From contig NZ_AP027764.1 of NCBI RefSeq assembly GCF_036503815.1, forward strand, positions 2,170,001-2,234,000: a stretch of 64,000 bases of DNA. The letters run 5' to 3'. The number at the start of each line of letters is the position of its first letter. Within the stretch, counting starts at the first letter, position 1. The stretch comes from Escherichia coli (lineage in GTDB: Bacteria; Pseudomonadota; Gammaproteobacteria; Enterobacterales; Enterobacteriaceae). The position numbers and the translations under genes are program-made. The notes under the pieces were generated by a model. That model did no database searches, had not been told where the DNA came from, and worked only from the letters and a program-made list of their open reading frames with translations. Positions 46,109 to 56,182 of the stretch are shown piece by piece.

Positions 46109-47360
46109 GTGCATCCCAAAGTAAGCGGCTGTCCAGCCATTCCACAGCAAGAATAGTCAAAATTACCGCTGCGCCGAAATAAAACGCAGCCGGTCCCATA
46201 GTAAAAGCGAGTATCTGATCGCGATTAATTAGCGACATGGTTAAAGATATGACAAACAGGTCGAGCATCGACCAGCGACCGATCCAGGTCACCATCCGCA
46301 GTAACAGAATCCGTGTGCGTAAACCTTGCTGGCATTTAAAATGAATGCTCAACAGTAAAGTGAACATGACGATCACTTTGGTAAATGGCACCAGAATACT
46401 GGCGATAAACACGATGCCGGCGACCGCAATGTTGCTACTTGCCAGCGACATAATCCCGGAAAGAATCGTATCTTCCTGCCGCCCACCATTCAGATAAATG
46501 ATAGAAATAGGTAACAGGTTGGCAGGTAACAACAACACGATTGATGCTAACAGCGCCGCCCAGCACTTTTGCAGACTATGACGGCGACGCAGGCGTAGCG
46601 GGATATGGCAACGCGGGCAGCGACCACGCTGATCGGGATAGCCGGTAAAATGGCATCCCAGGCAGACACGAAGTTTCTCGTCCCTACGCGTAGCGGGGCG
46701 CTGTGGATAAAATCGCGCCCACAGTTCCTCTACATTAAGATGTGACAACGTCACCGTGGTCAATATCACTAATGCAACAAAAGAGAACAGACCAATACCC
46801 GCCTGAATGTGCGCATAATCCTGCACCTTTATAGAAGCAACGCCAATACCGACCAGATAGATGTCCAGCATCACCCACTCTTTCAATCGCTCAAGCATCA
46901 GCAGTACCGGGCGTAGATTCATTCCCAGTCGGTTACCAAACCATAAATAAGCTATGGAGGTCACCAGAATAAGAGGGGCACCAATAACGCAAAAAAAGAC
47001 CATCGCCCCCGTTATTGCATCGCCCTGTTTGGTCATTTGCCAGATGCCTTGCATGACATTGGCGTCAATACGAATACCTAACAGCCAGATATGCAACAGC
47101 GGTTCGCCCCAGGCAAACGGCATCAGCAACAGCATGGTGAATGCCATTGCTGCCAGGCGCGTTAGCGACCAGTCGCGCCCGTCACGAATTTTTGCCTGAC
47201 AGCGCGGACAATAGGCACTTTGATGAGAGTTTATCTCGGGTAGGCTAAACAGCATGTCACATTGCGGGCAACGTTGGTAATCACCACGCGGCAGTTCCTC
47301 GCCAATTGCCCTCACTGTTATCTTTTTTGTCGGCGTAATTTGTGGTGTGTTAAGAGCCAT
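46077..47360 (-). CDS. letA: LetA (YebS), inner-membrane partner of LetB
   Basis: A 427-residue polytopic membrane protein of the PqiA family with two halves, each led by a zinc-ribbon-like CxxC pair (CPQCDMLF with CPRCQAKI; CLGCHFTG with CPRCHIPL) and followed by four predicted helices. It is thought to load lipids into the LetB tunnel. It is the first gene of the letAB operon, divergent from msrC. Confidence 0.95.
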   Translation of the reverse strand: MALNTPQITPTKKITVRAIGEELPRGDYQRCPQCDMLFSLPEINSHQSAYCPRCQAKIRDGRDWSLTRLAAMAFTMLLLMPFAWGEPLLHIWLLGIRIDANVMQGIWQMTKQGDAITGAMVFFCVIGAPLILVTSIAYLWFGNRLGMNLRPVLLMLERLKEWVMLDIYLVGIGVASIKVQDYAHIQAGIGLFSFVALVILTTVTLSHLNVEELWARFYPQRPATRRDEKLRVCLGCHFTGYPDQRGRCPRCHIPLRLRRRHSLQKCWAALLASIVLLLPANLLPISIIYLNGGRQEDTILSGIMSLASSNIAVAGIVFIASILVPFTKVIVMFTLLLSIHFKCQQGLRTRILLLRMVTWIGRWSMLDLFVISLTMSLINRDQILAFTMGPAAFYFGAAVILTILAVEWLDSRLLWDAHESGNARFDD

Positions 47361-47489
47361 GACGTGCCAAATGTAATAAGAATTAACATTAATCTTAACC
47401 CATGATGGGAATGATCTTGAGCATTAACGCATTTAATGCTTATTTTAATAGGCTGGCAGTTCCAGGTAAGACAACCAAGTGATTATATA

Positions 47490-47987
47490 ATGAACAAAAC
47501 AGAATTTTACGCGGATTTAAATCGCGACTTTAACGCGCTGATGGCGGGAGAAACCAGTTTTCTGGCAACGCTGGCAAACACCAGTGCGTTGTTATATGAG
47601 CGTCTCACTGACGTAAACTGGGCAGGTTTTTATTTACTTGAGGACGAGACGTTGGTTCTCGGACCGTTTCAGGGCAAAATTGCTTGTGTACGCATCCCCG
47701 TCGGGCGCGGTGTGTGTGGCACTGCAGTTGCCCGTAATGAAGTGCAGCGAATCGAGGATGTTCACGCTTTTGACGGACATATTGCCTGTGATGCAGCAAG
47801 TAATTCTGAAATTGTCCTGCCGCTGGTGGTGAAAAATCAGATTATTGGTGTTCTCGATATCGACAGTACCGTCTTCGGTCGCTTTACAGACGAGGACGAG
47901 CAGGGCTTACGTCAGCTTGTGGCACAGCTTGAAAAGGTGCTTGCAATGACGGATTACAAAAAATTCTTTGCGAGCGTCGCAGGATAA
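47490..47987 (+). CDS. msrC: Free methionine-(R)-sulfoxide reductase MsrC
   Basis: Reduces free Met-R-sulfoxide in the cytoplasm. The 165-residue protein is a single GAF domain with the three family cysteines at 66, 76 and 100 (IACVRIP, RGVCGTAV, HIACDAAS). The start MNKTEFYADL at 47490 is chosen; the frame is open 18 codons further upstream. It diverges from letA and is followed by proQ after 96 bp. Confidence 0.95.
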   Translation: MNKTEFYADLNRDFNALMAGETSFLATLANTSALLYERLTDVNWAGFYLLEDETLVLGPFQGKIACVRIPVGRGVCGTAVARNEVQRIEDVHAFDGHIACDAASNSEIVLPLVVKNQIIGVLDIDSTVFGRFTDEDEQGLRQLVAQLEKVLAMTDYKKFFASVAG

Positions 47988-48083
47988 TCAACGGATAACG
48001 TAGCATTTACTGATGGCGTCATTATAATGACGCCTGTTCATGCCTGCGCTTGTTGGCTACGTCCGTTGTAATCAGGAAATTTC

Positions 48084-48782
48084 ATGGAAAATCAACCTAA
48101 GTTGAATAGCAGTAAAGAAGTAATCGCGTTTCTGGCCGAACGTTTTCCCCACTGTTTCAGTGCGGAAGGTGAAGCGCGTCCGCTGAAAATCGGTATTTTT
48201 CAGGATTTGGTCGATCGTGTTGCCGGGGAAATGAACCTGAGCAAAACGCAATTGCGATCCGCTTTACGTCTCTATACCTCGAGCTGGCGTTACCTTTACG
48301 GTGTTAAACCCGGCGCAACGCGTGTCGATCTTGACGGCAACCCATGCGGTGAGCTGGACGAGCAACATGTGGAGCATGCTCGCAAGCAGCTTGAAGAAGC
48401 GAAAGCACGTGTTCAGGCACAGCGTGCTGAGCAGCAAGCGAAAAAACGCGAAGCTGCCGCAGCTGCTGGTGAGAAAGAAGACGCACCGCGCCGTGAACGC
48501 AAGCCACGTCCGACCACGCCACGCCGCAAAGAAGGCGCTGAGCGTAAACCACGTGCGCAAAAGTCGGTAGAGAAAGCGCCAAAAACAGCAAAAGCACCTC
48601 GCGAAGAACAGCACACCCCAGTTTCTGACATTTCAGCTCTGACTGTCGGACAAGCCCTGAAGGTGAAAGCGGGTCAAAACGCGATGGATGCCACCGTATT
48701 AGAAATCACCAAAGACGGCGTCCGCGTCCAACTGAATTCGGGTATGTCTTTGATTGTGCGCGCAGAACACCTGGTGTTCTGA
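48084..48782 (+). CDS. proQ: RNA chaperone ProQ
   Basis: Global RNA-binding protein of the FinO family that stabilises sRNAs and mRNA 3' ends. The 232-residue product has the N-terminal FinO domain (about 1-120, including FQDLVDRV and LRSALRLYTSSWRYLYG), a long Lys/Arg/Ala-rich linker (about 120-180) and a C-terminal Tudor-like domain (VGQALKVKAGQNAMDATVLE). prc follows 19 bp later in the same operon. Confidence 0.97.
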   Translation: MENQPKLNSSKEVIAFLAERFPHCFSAEGEARPLKIGIFQDLVDRVAGEMNLSKTQLRSALRLYTSSWRYLYGVKPGATRVDLDGNPCGELDEQHVEHARKQLEEAKARVQAQRAEQQAKKREAAAAAGEKEDAPRRERKPRPTTPRRKEGAERKPRAQKSVEKAPKTAKAPREEQHTPVSDISALTVGQALKVKAGQNAMDATVLEITKDGVRVQLNSGMSLIVRAEHLVF

Positions 48783-48801
48783 AACGGAGGCCGGGCCAGG
48801 C

Positions 48802-50850
48802 ATGAACATGTTTTTTAGGCTTACCGCGTTAGCTGGCTTGCTTGCAATAGCAGGCCAGACCTTCGCTGTAGAAGATATCACGCGTGCTGATCAAATTCCG
48901 GTGTTAAAGGAAGAGACGCAGCATGCGACGGTGAGTGAGCGCGTAACGTCGCGCTTCACCCGTTCTCATTATCGCCAGTTCGACCTCGATCAGGCATTTT
49001 CGGCTAAAATCTTTGACCGCTACCTGAATCTGCTCGATTACAGCCACAACGTGCTGCTGGCAAGCGATGTTGAACAGTTCGCAAAAAAGAAAACCGAGTT
49101 AGGCGATGAACTGCGTTCAGGCAAACTCGATGTTTTCTACGATCTCTACAATTTGGCGCAAAAGCGCCGTTTTGAACGTTACCAGTACGCTTTGTCGGTA
49201 CTGGAAAAGCCGATGGATTTTACCGGCAACGACACTTATAACCTTGACCGCAGCAAAGCTCCATGGCCGAAAAACGAGGCTGAGTTGAACGCGCTGTGGG
49301 ACAGTAAAGTCAAATTCGACGAGTTAAGCCTGAAGCTGACAGGAAAAACGGATAAAGAAATTCGTGAAACCCTGACTCGCCGCTACAAATTTGCCATTCG
49401 TCGTCTGGCGCAAACCAACAGCGAAGATGTTTTCTCGCTGGCAATGACGGCGTTTGCTCGTGAAATAGACCCGCATACCAACTATCTTTCCCCGCGTAAT
49501 ACCGAACAGTTCAACACTGAAATGAGTTTGTCGCTGGAAGGTATTGGCGCAGTGCTGCAAATGGATGATGACTACACCGTTATCAATTCGATGGTGGCAG
49601 GTGGCCCGGCAGCGAAGAGTAAAGCTATCAGCGTTGGTGACAAAATTGTCGGTGTTGGTCAAACAGGCAAGCCGATGGTTGACGTGATTGGCTGGCGTCT
49701 TGATGACGTGGTTGCCTTAATTAAAGGGCCGAAGGGCAGTAAAGTTCGTCTGGAAATTTTACCTGCTGGTAAAGGGACCAAGACCCGTACTGTAACGTTG
49801 ACCCGTGAACGTATTCGCCTCGAAGACCGCGCGGTTAAAATGTCGGTGAAGACCGTCGGTAAAGAGAAAGTTGGCGTGCTGGATATTCCTGGCTTCTATG
49901 TGGGTTTGACAGATGATGTCAAAGTACAACTGCAGAAACTGGAAAAACAGAATGTCAGCAGTGTGATCATCGACCTGCGTAGCAATGGCGGTGGGGCGTT
50001 GACCGAGGCAGTATCGCTTTCAGGCCTGTTTATTCCTGCAGGTCCGATTGTTCAGGTTCGTGATAACAACGGTAAAGTTCGTGAAGACAGCGATACCGAC
50101 GGTCAGGTCTTCTATAAAGGCCCGCTGGTGGTGCTGGTTGACCGCTTCAGTGCTTCGGCTTCAGAAATCTTTGCCGCGGCAATGCAGGATTACGGTCGTG
50201 CGCTGGTTGTGGGTGAACCGACATTTGGTAAAGGCACTGTCCAGCAGTACCGTTCATTGAACCGTATTTACGATCAGATGTTACGTCCTGAATGGCCAGC
50301 TTTGGGTTCTGTTCAATACACGATCCAGAAATTCTATCGCGTTAACGGCGGCAGTACGCAACGTAAGGGCGTAACGCCAGACATCATCATGCCGACAGGT
50401 AATGAAGAAACGGAAACGGGAGAGAAATTTGAAGATAACGCGCTGCCGTGGGATAGCATTGATGCTGCAACCTATGTGAAATCAGGCGATTTAACGGCCT
50501 TTGAACCGGAGTTGCTGAAGGCGCATAATGCGCGTATCGCGAAAGATCCTGAGTTCCAGAACATCATGAAGGATATCGCGCGCTTCAACGCCATGAAGGA
50601 CAAGCGCAATATCGTTTCTCTGAATTACGCGGTGCGTGAGAAAGAGAATAATGAAGATGATGCGACGCGTCTGGCGCGTTTGAACGAACGCTTTAAACGC
50701 GAAGGTAAACCGGAGTTGAAGAAGCTGGATGATTTACCGAAAGATTACCAGGAACCGGATCCTTATCTGGATGAGACGGTGAATATCGCACTCGATTTGG
50801 CGAAGCTTGAAAAAGCCAGACCCGCGGAACAACCCGCTCCCGTCAAGTAA
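48802..50850 (+). CDS. prc: Tail-specific periplasmic protease Prc (Tsp)
   Basis: Processes the C-terminus of FtsI, degrades ssrA-tagged periplasmic proteins and, with NlpI, controls MepS. The 682-residue precursor has a signal peptide (cleaved after QTFA, about residue 22), a PDZ domain (about 240-320) and the Ser/Lys catalytic dyad Ser452 (SASASEIF) and Lys477 (PTFGKGTVQ), counted on the precursor. The ATG at 48802 gives the signal peptide at the N-terminus; the frame is open 16 codons earlier inside proQ. Confidence 0.97.
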   Translation: MNMFFRLTALAGLLAIAGQTFAVEDITRADQIPVLKEETQHATVSERVTSRFTRSHYRQFDLDQAFSAKIFDRYLNLLDYSHNVLLASDVEQFAKKKTELGDELRSGKLDVFYDLYNLAQKRRFERYQYALSVLEKPMDFTGNDTYNLDRSKAPWPKNEAELNALWDSKVKFDELSLKLTGKTDKEIRETLTRRYKFAIRRLAQTNSEDVFSLAMTAFAREIDPHTNYLSPRNTEQFNTEMSLSLEGIGAVLQMDDDYTVINSMVAGGPAAKSKAISVGDKIVGVGQTGKPMVDVIGWRLDDVVALIKGPKGSKVRLEILPAGKGTKTRTVTLTRERIRLEDRAVKMSVKTVGKEKVGVLDIPGFYVGLTDDVKVQLQKLEKQNVSSVIIDLRSNGGGALTEAVSLSGLFIPAGPIVQVRDNNGKVREDSDTDGQVFYKGPLVVLVDRFSASASEIFAAAMQDYGRALVVGEPTFGKGTVQQYRSLNRIYDQMLRPEWPALGSVQYTIQKFYRVNGGSTQRKGVTPDIIMPTGNEETETGEKFEDNALPWDSIDAATYVKSGDLTAFEPELLKAHNARIAKDPEFQNIMKDIARFNAMKDKRNIVSLNYAVREKENNEDDATRLARLNERFKREGKPELKKLDDLPKDYQEPDPYLDETVNIALDLAKLEKARPAEQPAPVK

Positions 50851-50854
50851 CATC

Positions 50855-50886
50855 AATCAGGCACAAGAAATTGTGCCTGATTTTTT
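50855..50886 (+). terminator. Terminator of proQ-prc
   Basis: AATCAGGCACAA / TTGTGCCTGATT stem followed by T-run, 5 bp after prc. Confidence 0.94.
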
Positions 50887-51041
50887 AACAGCGGCAAGAT
50901 GCCGTAAATCAGATGCTACAAAATGTAAAGTTGTGTCTTTCTGGTGACTTACGCACTATCCAGACTTGAAAATAGTCGCGTAACCCATACGATGTGGGTA
51001 TCGCATATTGCGTTTTGTTAAACTGAGGTAAAAAGAAAATT

Positions 51042-51923
51042 ATGATGCGAATCGCGCTCTTCCTGCTAACGAACCTGGCCGTAATGGTCGTTTTCGGGCT
51101 GGTACTGAGCCTGACAGGGATACAGTCGAGCAGCGTTCAGGGGCTGATGATCATGGCCTTGCTGTTCGGTTTTGGTGGTTCCTTCGTTTCGCTTCTGATG
51201 TCCAAATGGATGGCATTACGATCTGTTGGCGGGGAAGTGATCGAGCAACCGCGTAACGAAAGGGAACGTTGGCTGGTCAATACTGTAGCAACCCAGGCTC
51301 GTCAGGCGGGGATCGCTATGCCGCAAGTGGCTATCTACCATGCGCCGGACATCAACGCTTTTGCAACCGGTGCGCGCCGTGATGCCTCTCTGGTAGCTGT
51401 CAGCACCGGTTTGCTGCAGAACATGAGCCCGGATGAAGCTGAGGCGGTAATTGCTCACGAAATCAGTCACATCGCCAATGGTGATATGGTCACCATGACG
51501 CTGATTCAGGGCGTGGTGAACACCTTCGTTATCTTTATTTCACGTATTCTGGCGCAGCTGGCTGCTGGCTTCATGGGCGGTAACCGTGACGAAGGTGAAG
51601 AGAGCAACGGCAACCCACTGATCTACTTTGCCGTCGCGACGGTGCTGGAACTGGTGTTTGGTATTCTGGCGAGCATTATCACCATGTGGTTCTCGCGTCA
51701 CCGTGAATTCCACGCCGATGCGGGTTCAGCAAAACTGGTTGGTCGTGAGAAAATGATTGCCGCGCTGCAACGCCTGAAAACCAGCTATGAACCACAAGAA
51801 GCAACCAGCATGATGGCTTTCTGTATTAACGGGAAGTCGAAATCGCTCAGTGAGTTGTTCATGACTCACCCGCCGCTGGATAAACGTATTGAAGCTCTGC
51901 GTACGGGTGAATACCTGAAGTAA
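51042..51923 (+). CDS. htpX: Membrane zinc metalloprotease HtpX
   Basis: Inner-membrane M48 protease that removes misfolded membrane proteins with FtsH. The 293-residue protein has two N-terminal helices (about 4-24 and 34-54), the zinc motif HEISH near residue 139-143 and the third zinc ligand Glu in the [11 protein letters not shown] region, plus a second hydrophobic pair in the middle. In E. coli it is under CpxR and heat-shock control. Confidence 0.97.
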
Positions 51924-51938
51924 TATGAAGTAAATACT

Positions 51939-51970
51939 AAAAAGCGCGTCCTGATCGACGCGCTTTTTTT
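51939..51970. terminator. Bidirectional terminator between htpX and yebQ
   Basis: AAAAAGCGCGTC / GACGCGCTTTTTTT with a short loop; T-runs on both strands. It overlaps the last bases of yebQ. Confidence 0.92.
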
Positions 51971-53342
51971 ATGCCCTGGATCGTGGCTGGGTAATACGTA
52001 AGCCACTGACACAGGCAGCAATCACTGCCAGAATAGCCGCAGCCATCAGCGAGACGTGTGTACCATTATCACCAAACTGATTTAGCATCAGCGCCACCAG
52101 CGCCGCGCCACTACTCTGACCCAATAGACGAGCCGTCCCTAACATGCCACTGGCCCCACCGCTACGTTCGCGCGGAGCGGAGGTAATAATGGTGTGGTTA
52201 TTGGGTGACTGGAATAAGCCAAATCCAGCGCCACATAAGATCATCGGCCAGATAATATTGATATCCGCAGGTGACGCGGGCAGCAGAACCAGGGAAAAAA
52301 GCCCCGCAGCCATGATGAACAACCCTAAAGCACCCAGCAATCCTGCATGTACGCGTTCAATTAAATAGCCTGCCAGCGGAGCCATCACCATTGTTGCTAA
52401 CGGCCACGGTGTCAGAAGTAAACCTGTTTCAACTTCACTACGCCCGAGCACGGTTTGCAGGTAAAAGGGCAGGGAAACCATTGCCAGCATTTGTGCGCAG
52501 AAAGAGCAAACAGATGTGCAAATAGAAAGTGAAAACAGCGGGATACGCAGTAAATCCACCGGTAGCAGCGGTACGGGAAGAGAAAGCTGGCGGCGAATAA
52601 AGAAAATACCAACGACAACCATTACCACCAGTTCCGCGCCAATCAACGTCAGCGATTGCCCCTGAGCGAAACCACTCAATGCAGTAATAAGCAGGCCGAA
52701 GGTTAACGCGTTCATCACGGCGCTGGGCAGGTCGAAACGGGGTTTACTGGCACGAGAGCCATTGGGTGGCAGAAAACGCATGGCCAGAAGCAGGGCGATA
52801 ATACCCAACGGTACGTTGATTAAAAATAACCATTTCCAGGATGCGATGGAGAGGATTGCTGCAGCAATTGTCGGCCCGGCAGCAGAAGAGACGGCAACAA
52901 TAAACGAGTTTACGCCCATCCCTCTACCCAGAAAACGTTGTGGATAGATCAGGCGGATAAGTGCGGTATTAACGCTCATCAACGCTGCACCGCCGAAACC
53001 TTGTATGACACGCGCAAGGGTGAGCATTTGTAGCGAATCAGAAAGGGCGCAGAACAGTGAAGACAACAGAAAAACGACCAGACCGCATTTATAAATACGT
53101 CGATAGCCAAACATATCGCCCAGAAACGAAAACGAGAGCAGGGAGATGACAATGGCGATTTGATAGGCGTTCACTACCCAGATGGAACTGGCCGGTGTGG
53201 CATGAAGGTCTGTGGCGATTGTTGGCAAGGCGACGTTGGCGATTGCGCCGTCAAGCACAGCCATCGAAATACCAATCACAATGGTTAATATCGCACCGTA
53301 TCGCTGGGGCAACGGCAGGCCGTCGGCCTGAACTTTTGGCAT
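51969..53342 (-). CDS. yebQ: YebQ, DHA2-family major facilitator transporter
   Basis: A 457-residue MFS protein of the 14-helix DHA2 group, likely a drug or metabolite/H+ antiporter; the substrate is unknown. Motif A-like sequence SFLGDMFGYRRIYKCG and the antiporter motif C-like GAGFGLFQSPNN are visible. The start at 53342 (MPKVQADGLPLP) is preferred; the frame is open 37 codons upstream without a ribosome-binding site. It diverges from kdgR. Confidence 0.94.
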   Translation of the reverse strand: MPKVQADGLPLPQRYGAILTIVIGISMAVLDGAIANVALPTIATDLHATPASSIWVVNAYQIAIVISLLSFSFLGDMFGYRRIYKCGLVVFLLSSLFCALSDSLQMLTLARVIQGFGGAALMSVNTALIRLIYPQRFLGRGMGVNSFIVAVSSAAGPTIAAAILSIASWKWLFLINVPLGIIALLLAMRFLPPNGSRASKPRFDLPSAVMNALTFGLLITALSGFAQGQSLTLIGAELVVMVVVGIFFIRRQLSLPVPLLPVDLLRIPLFSLSICTSVCSFCAQMLAMVSLPFYLQTVLGRSEVETGLLLTPWPLATMVMAPLAGYLIERVHAGLLGALGLFIMAAGLFSLVLLPASPADINIIWPMILCGAGFGLFQSPNNHTIITSAPRERSGGASGMLGTARLLGQSSGAALVALMLNQFGDNGTHVSLMAAAILAVIAACVSGLRITQPRSRA

Positions 53343-53518
53343 AGGAATTTTATATCTTTGGTGAATAATCAACAGGGGTAAGATTCTAGCACTGATATTC
53401 ACGGTGGATGTCGCAGAATTGTAACTAACCGGCAAAAGATGGATTGCGACCACCCAGGTGCGAAATTATAATAAAAAACAGTTCTGATTTTTATAAAACA
53501 CTCGCAATGAGGTGATAA

Positions 53519-54310
53519 ATGGCTAACGCAGATCTGGATAAACAGCCTGATTCTGTATCTTCCGTGCTGAAAGTTTTTGGCATTTTGCAGGCGCTGGGTG
53601 AAGAGCGCGAAATAGGGATAACCGAGCTGTCGCAGCGCGTCATGATGTCAAAAAGCACCGTTTATCGCTTTTTACAGACCATGAAAACCCTGGGTTATGT
53701 GGCGCAGGAAGGGGAGTCGGAGAAATATTCGCTGACCCTGAAATTGTTTGAACTGGGCGCTCGCGCGTTACAAAACGTCGATTTAATTCGTAGCGCAGAT
53801 ATCCAGATGCGTGAGATCTCCCGCCTGACGAAAGAAACTATCCACCTCGGCGCACTGGACGAAGACAGTATTGTTTACATCCACAAAATTGACTCTATGT
53901 ACAATTTGCGCATGTATTCACGGATTGGGCGTCGTAATCCGCTGTACAGCACCGCGATTGGTAAGGTACTGCTGGCATGGCGCGATCGCGATGAAGTGAA
54001 GCAAATTCTCGAGGGCGTGGAGTATAAACGCAGTACCGAACGGACCATCACCAGTACAGAAGCGTTATTACCCGTTCTGGACCAGGTGCGCGAGCAGGGG
54101 TATGGCGAAGATAACGAAGAGCAGGAAGAAGGACTGCGTTGCATTGCGGTTCCGGTATTTGATCGCTTTGGCGTGGTCATTGCCGGTCTGAGCATCTCCT
54201 TCCCGACGTTGCGTTTCTCTGAAGAGCGTTTACAGGAATATGTCGCAATGTTGCATACCGCGGCGCGCAAAATTTCTGCCCAAATGGGTTATCACGACTA
54301 TCCGTTCTGA
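53519..54310 (+). CDS. kdgR: KdgR, IclR-family repressor of pectin/KDG catabolism
   Basis: Represses 2-keto-3-deoxygluconate uptake and breakdown genes (kdgT, kdgK, eda). The 263-residue product has an N-terminal winged helix (about 15-75; GITELSQRVMMSKSTVYRFLQ is the HTH) and a C-terminal effector domain with the IclR pattern (IHLGALDEDSIVYIHKI, NPLYSTAIGKVLLA, CIAVPVFDRFGVVIAGLS). One of its likely targets, eda, is in the same window. It ends at a strong hairpin. Confidence 0.97.
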   Translation: MANADLDKQPDSVSSVLKVFGILQALGEEREIGITELSQRVMMSKSTVYRFLQTMKTLGYVAQEGESEKYSLTLKLFELGARALQNVDLIRSADIQMREISRLTKETIHLGALDEDSIVYIHKIDSMYNLRMYSRIGRRNPLYSTAIGKVLLAWRDRDEVKQILEGVEYKRSTERTITSTEALLPVLDQVREQGYGEDNEEQEEGLRCIAVPVFDRFGVVIAGLSISFPTLRFSEERLQEYVAMLHTAARKISAQMGYHDYPF

Positions 54311-54317
54311 TGAGAGT

Positions 54318-54355
54318 AAGAACCTGTCTGAATATCAAACAGACAGGTTCTTTAT
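54318..54355 (+). terminator. Terminator of kdgR
   Basis: AGAACCTGTCTG / CAGACAGGTTCT stem with AATATCAAA loop, followed by a short T-rich stretch. Confidence 0.88.
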
Positions 54356-54453
54356 TTAGCATGAGAAAAATAAAGTTGAAGGTGGCGTTATATTAAACGC
54401 ACTTGCGATAAGAATATTTTACTTATGAGTGAGAATCTGGTTATTTATTACCC

Positions 54454-54693
54454 TTAACCATTATCGACCACAATATTGCTTTTACGTAACAACGGGCAAT
54501 CTGTTATCCCCAGAAAACCACTTTTAGTGTGCAGGTATTGTACCGTGCTGGTGCCTCTGGCGGTCAGATAGGTACATTGCAAACCTAATCCCGCGGCATT
54601 CTCTTTGCTTCCAATCAAAACGCCATATCCGCTGAGTAATAATCCTATCCATACCAGTGCTATCAGCATAACTGTGCGAATGATGAATCGCAT
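54454..54693 (-). CDS. yobH: YobH, small membrane or exported protein
   Basis: A 79-residue protein starting MRFIIRTVMLIALVWIGLLL, a hydrophobic segment that is either an anchor or an uncleaved signal, followed by a short soluble part with two cysteines (GLQCTYLT, DCPLLRK). It matches E. coli YobH. Function unknown. It diverges from mgrB with 158 bp between the starts. Confidence 0.88.
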   Translation of the reverse strand: MRFIIRTVMLIALVWIGLLLSGYGVLIGSKENAAGLGLQCTYLTARGTSTVQYLHTKSGFLGITDCPLLRKSNIVVDNG

Positions 54694-54851
54694 TACAACC
54701 TCTTCTCTTTTTATGTTCGCTTAATCGTAGCGGCAATATGCGCTGAAGCAAGCGACTCATTCTGAAAAAGCACGAATATCGACATAGTTAGGCGCTGTTT
54801 AACTAACACATGCTAGTTTAATGACATAAGGTAGGTGAAACGGAGATTGGA

Positions 54852-54995
54852 GTGAAAAAGTTTCGATGGGTCGTTCTGGTTGTCGTGGTGTTGGCTTGCT
54901 TGCTGCTTTGGGCGCAGGTATTCAACATGATGTGCGATCAGGATGTACAATTTTTCAGCGGAATTTGTGCCATTAACCAGTTTATCCCGTGGTGA
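54852..54995 (+). CDS. mgrB: MgrB, feedback inhibitor of PhoQ
   Basis: A 47-residue inner-membrane protein that binds the PhoQ sensor kinase and damps its activity, closing a negative loop on the PhoPQ regulon. Starts with GTG after a GGAG site; the sequence begins [20 protein letters not shown], one membrane helix, and ends with a periplasmic tail with Cys28 and Cys39, needed for function. The gene is intact here; loss of mgrB in related bacteria gives polymyxin resistance. Upstream GTTTA repeats (about 54797-54820) could be a PhoP site. Confidence 0.95.
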
Positions 54996-55069
54996 TATCA
55001 TTTTTTCAGCACTAGATTTTCTTCCTCTCCAGCAGTGGTAGAATAGCGCCTCTACTCAGAGGTGGTGAA

Positions 55070-55357
55070 ATGAACGAAGTTGTAAATTCAGGCGTGATGA
55101 ACATTGCGTCTTTGGTTGTATCGGTGGTGGTTCTTCTTATCGGGCTCATCTTGTGGTTTTTTATCAATCGTGCCAGTTCACGAACTAACGAACAGATTGA
55201 ACTGCTTGAGGCGTTGCTGGATCAGCAAAAACGTCAAAATGCACTGTTACGTCGTTTGTGCGAAGCAAACGAACCTGAGAAAGAAGATAAAAAGACCGTT
55301 GAGAGTCAAAAATCGGTTGAAGACGAAGATATTATTCGTCTGGTCGCCGAACGGTAA
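55070..55357 (+). CDS. yebO: YebO, small inner-membrane protein
   Basis: A 95-residue protein with one N-terminal membrane helix (about 10-32) followed by a charged coiled-coil-like segment (NEQIELLEALLDQQKRQNALLRR) and an acidic tail. It matches E. coli YebO; function unknown. It starts 74 bp after mgrB in the same direction and may share its transcript. Confidence 0.9.
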   Translation: MNEVVNSGVMNIASLVVSVVVLLIGLILWFFINRASSRTNEQIELLEALLDQQKRQNALLRRLCEANEPEKEDKKTVESQKSVEDEDIIRLVAER

Positions 55358-56026
55358 TCCTTCCTCAATCTTGAGTAACCCCGTCGTTGAAGGGTTACTC
55401 AATTCATCCTGATTATACGCACTGTCATGGTGCAACTGCTTCAAATTAAAACTCTGGTCTGACTTCAAATAATTATCATATTATTTATTTGCGTAACGGG
55501 ATATCAGAAAAAGATATTTAGCCCATTAATTTATTAGGATGTTTACATCGGATTTGTGATTAAGCGTGTTATTATTTATTAGCGAAACGTTTCTCTCTTG
55601 ATTTTTTTGCGCATTCATCAATTTTTCTTATTTTAAATTTACAATACCTTTGGCGATTGACTTCTCTTTGGGGTGATTGATAGCCGTTAACTGACTGTTT
55701 TATGAGAAAAAGTGATATAACTTTTTATTCACTGCATAGCAGAAAATGTGATATTGCACGCACTATGTAATAACTTCTCCCATTGGCCTGGAACAACTGA
55801 ACTTATTGAACTATGTTAGAAAATACGTCAGTTTAAGTATCTGCCTGAACTGGCAAGGTTAAGCACAATGATATATCGGCGCGTATTCCGTTGCATAAGT
55901 GTGCAAAAAAAGTGGAAGACGTATCGAGATTTGTGCGTCTGATCGAGACATGTTTAAAAATGGCTTGCCATAATTAACGTTGTATGTGATAACAGATTTC
56001 GGGTTAAACGAGGTACAGTTCTGTTT
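55358..56026. other. 669-bp AT-rich region without a recognisable gene
   Basis: After a hairpin near the yebO end (GAGTAACCC / GGGTTACTC at 55371-55399) the sequence is strongly AT-rich to yobF. It presumably holds the yobF-cspC promoters and a long leader. I see no conserved reading frame, tRNA or clear sRNA terminator; short frames on the minus strand have no family resemblance. Confidence 0.6.
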
Positions 56027-56170
56027 ATGTGTGGCATTTTCAGTAAAGAAGTCCTGAGTAAACACGTTGACGTTGAATACCGCTTCTCTGCCGAGCCTTA
56101 TATTGGTGCCTCATGCAGTAATGTGTCAGTTTTATCTATGTTATGCCTGCGGGCGAAGAAAACAATCTAA
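56027..56170 (+). CDS. yobF: YobF, stress-induced small protein
   Basis: A 47-residue protein starting [20 protein letters not shown] and ending LCLRAKKTI, identical in pattern to E. coli YobF. It accumulates after heat and other stress, and its mRNA is a known target of SdsR, encoded at 40.4 kb in this window. cspC starts 12 bp after its stop, so the two form an operon. Its biochemical role is unknown. Confidence 0.93.
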
Positions 56171-56182
56171 GGAATTTTTCAA

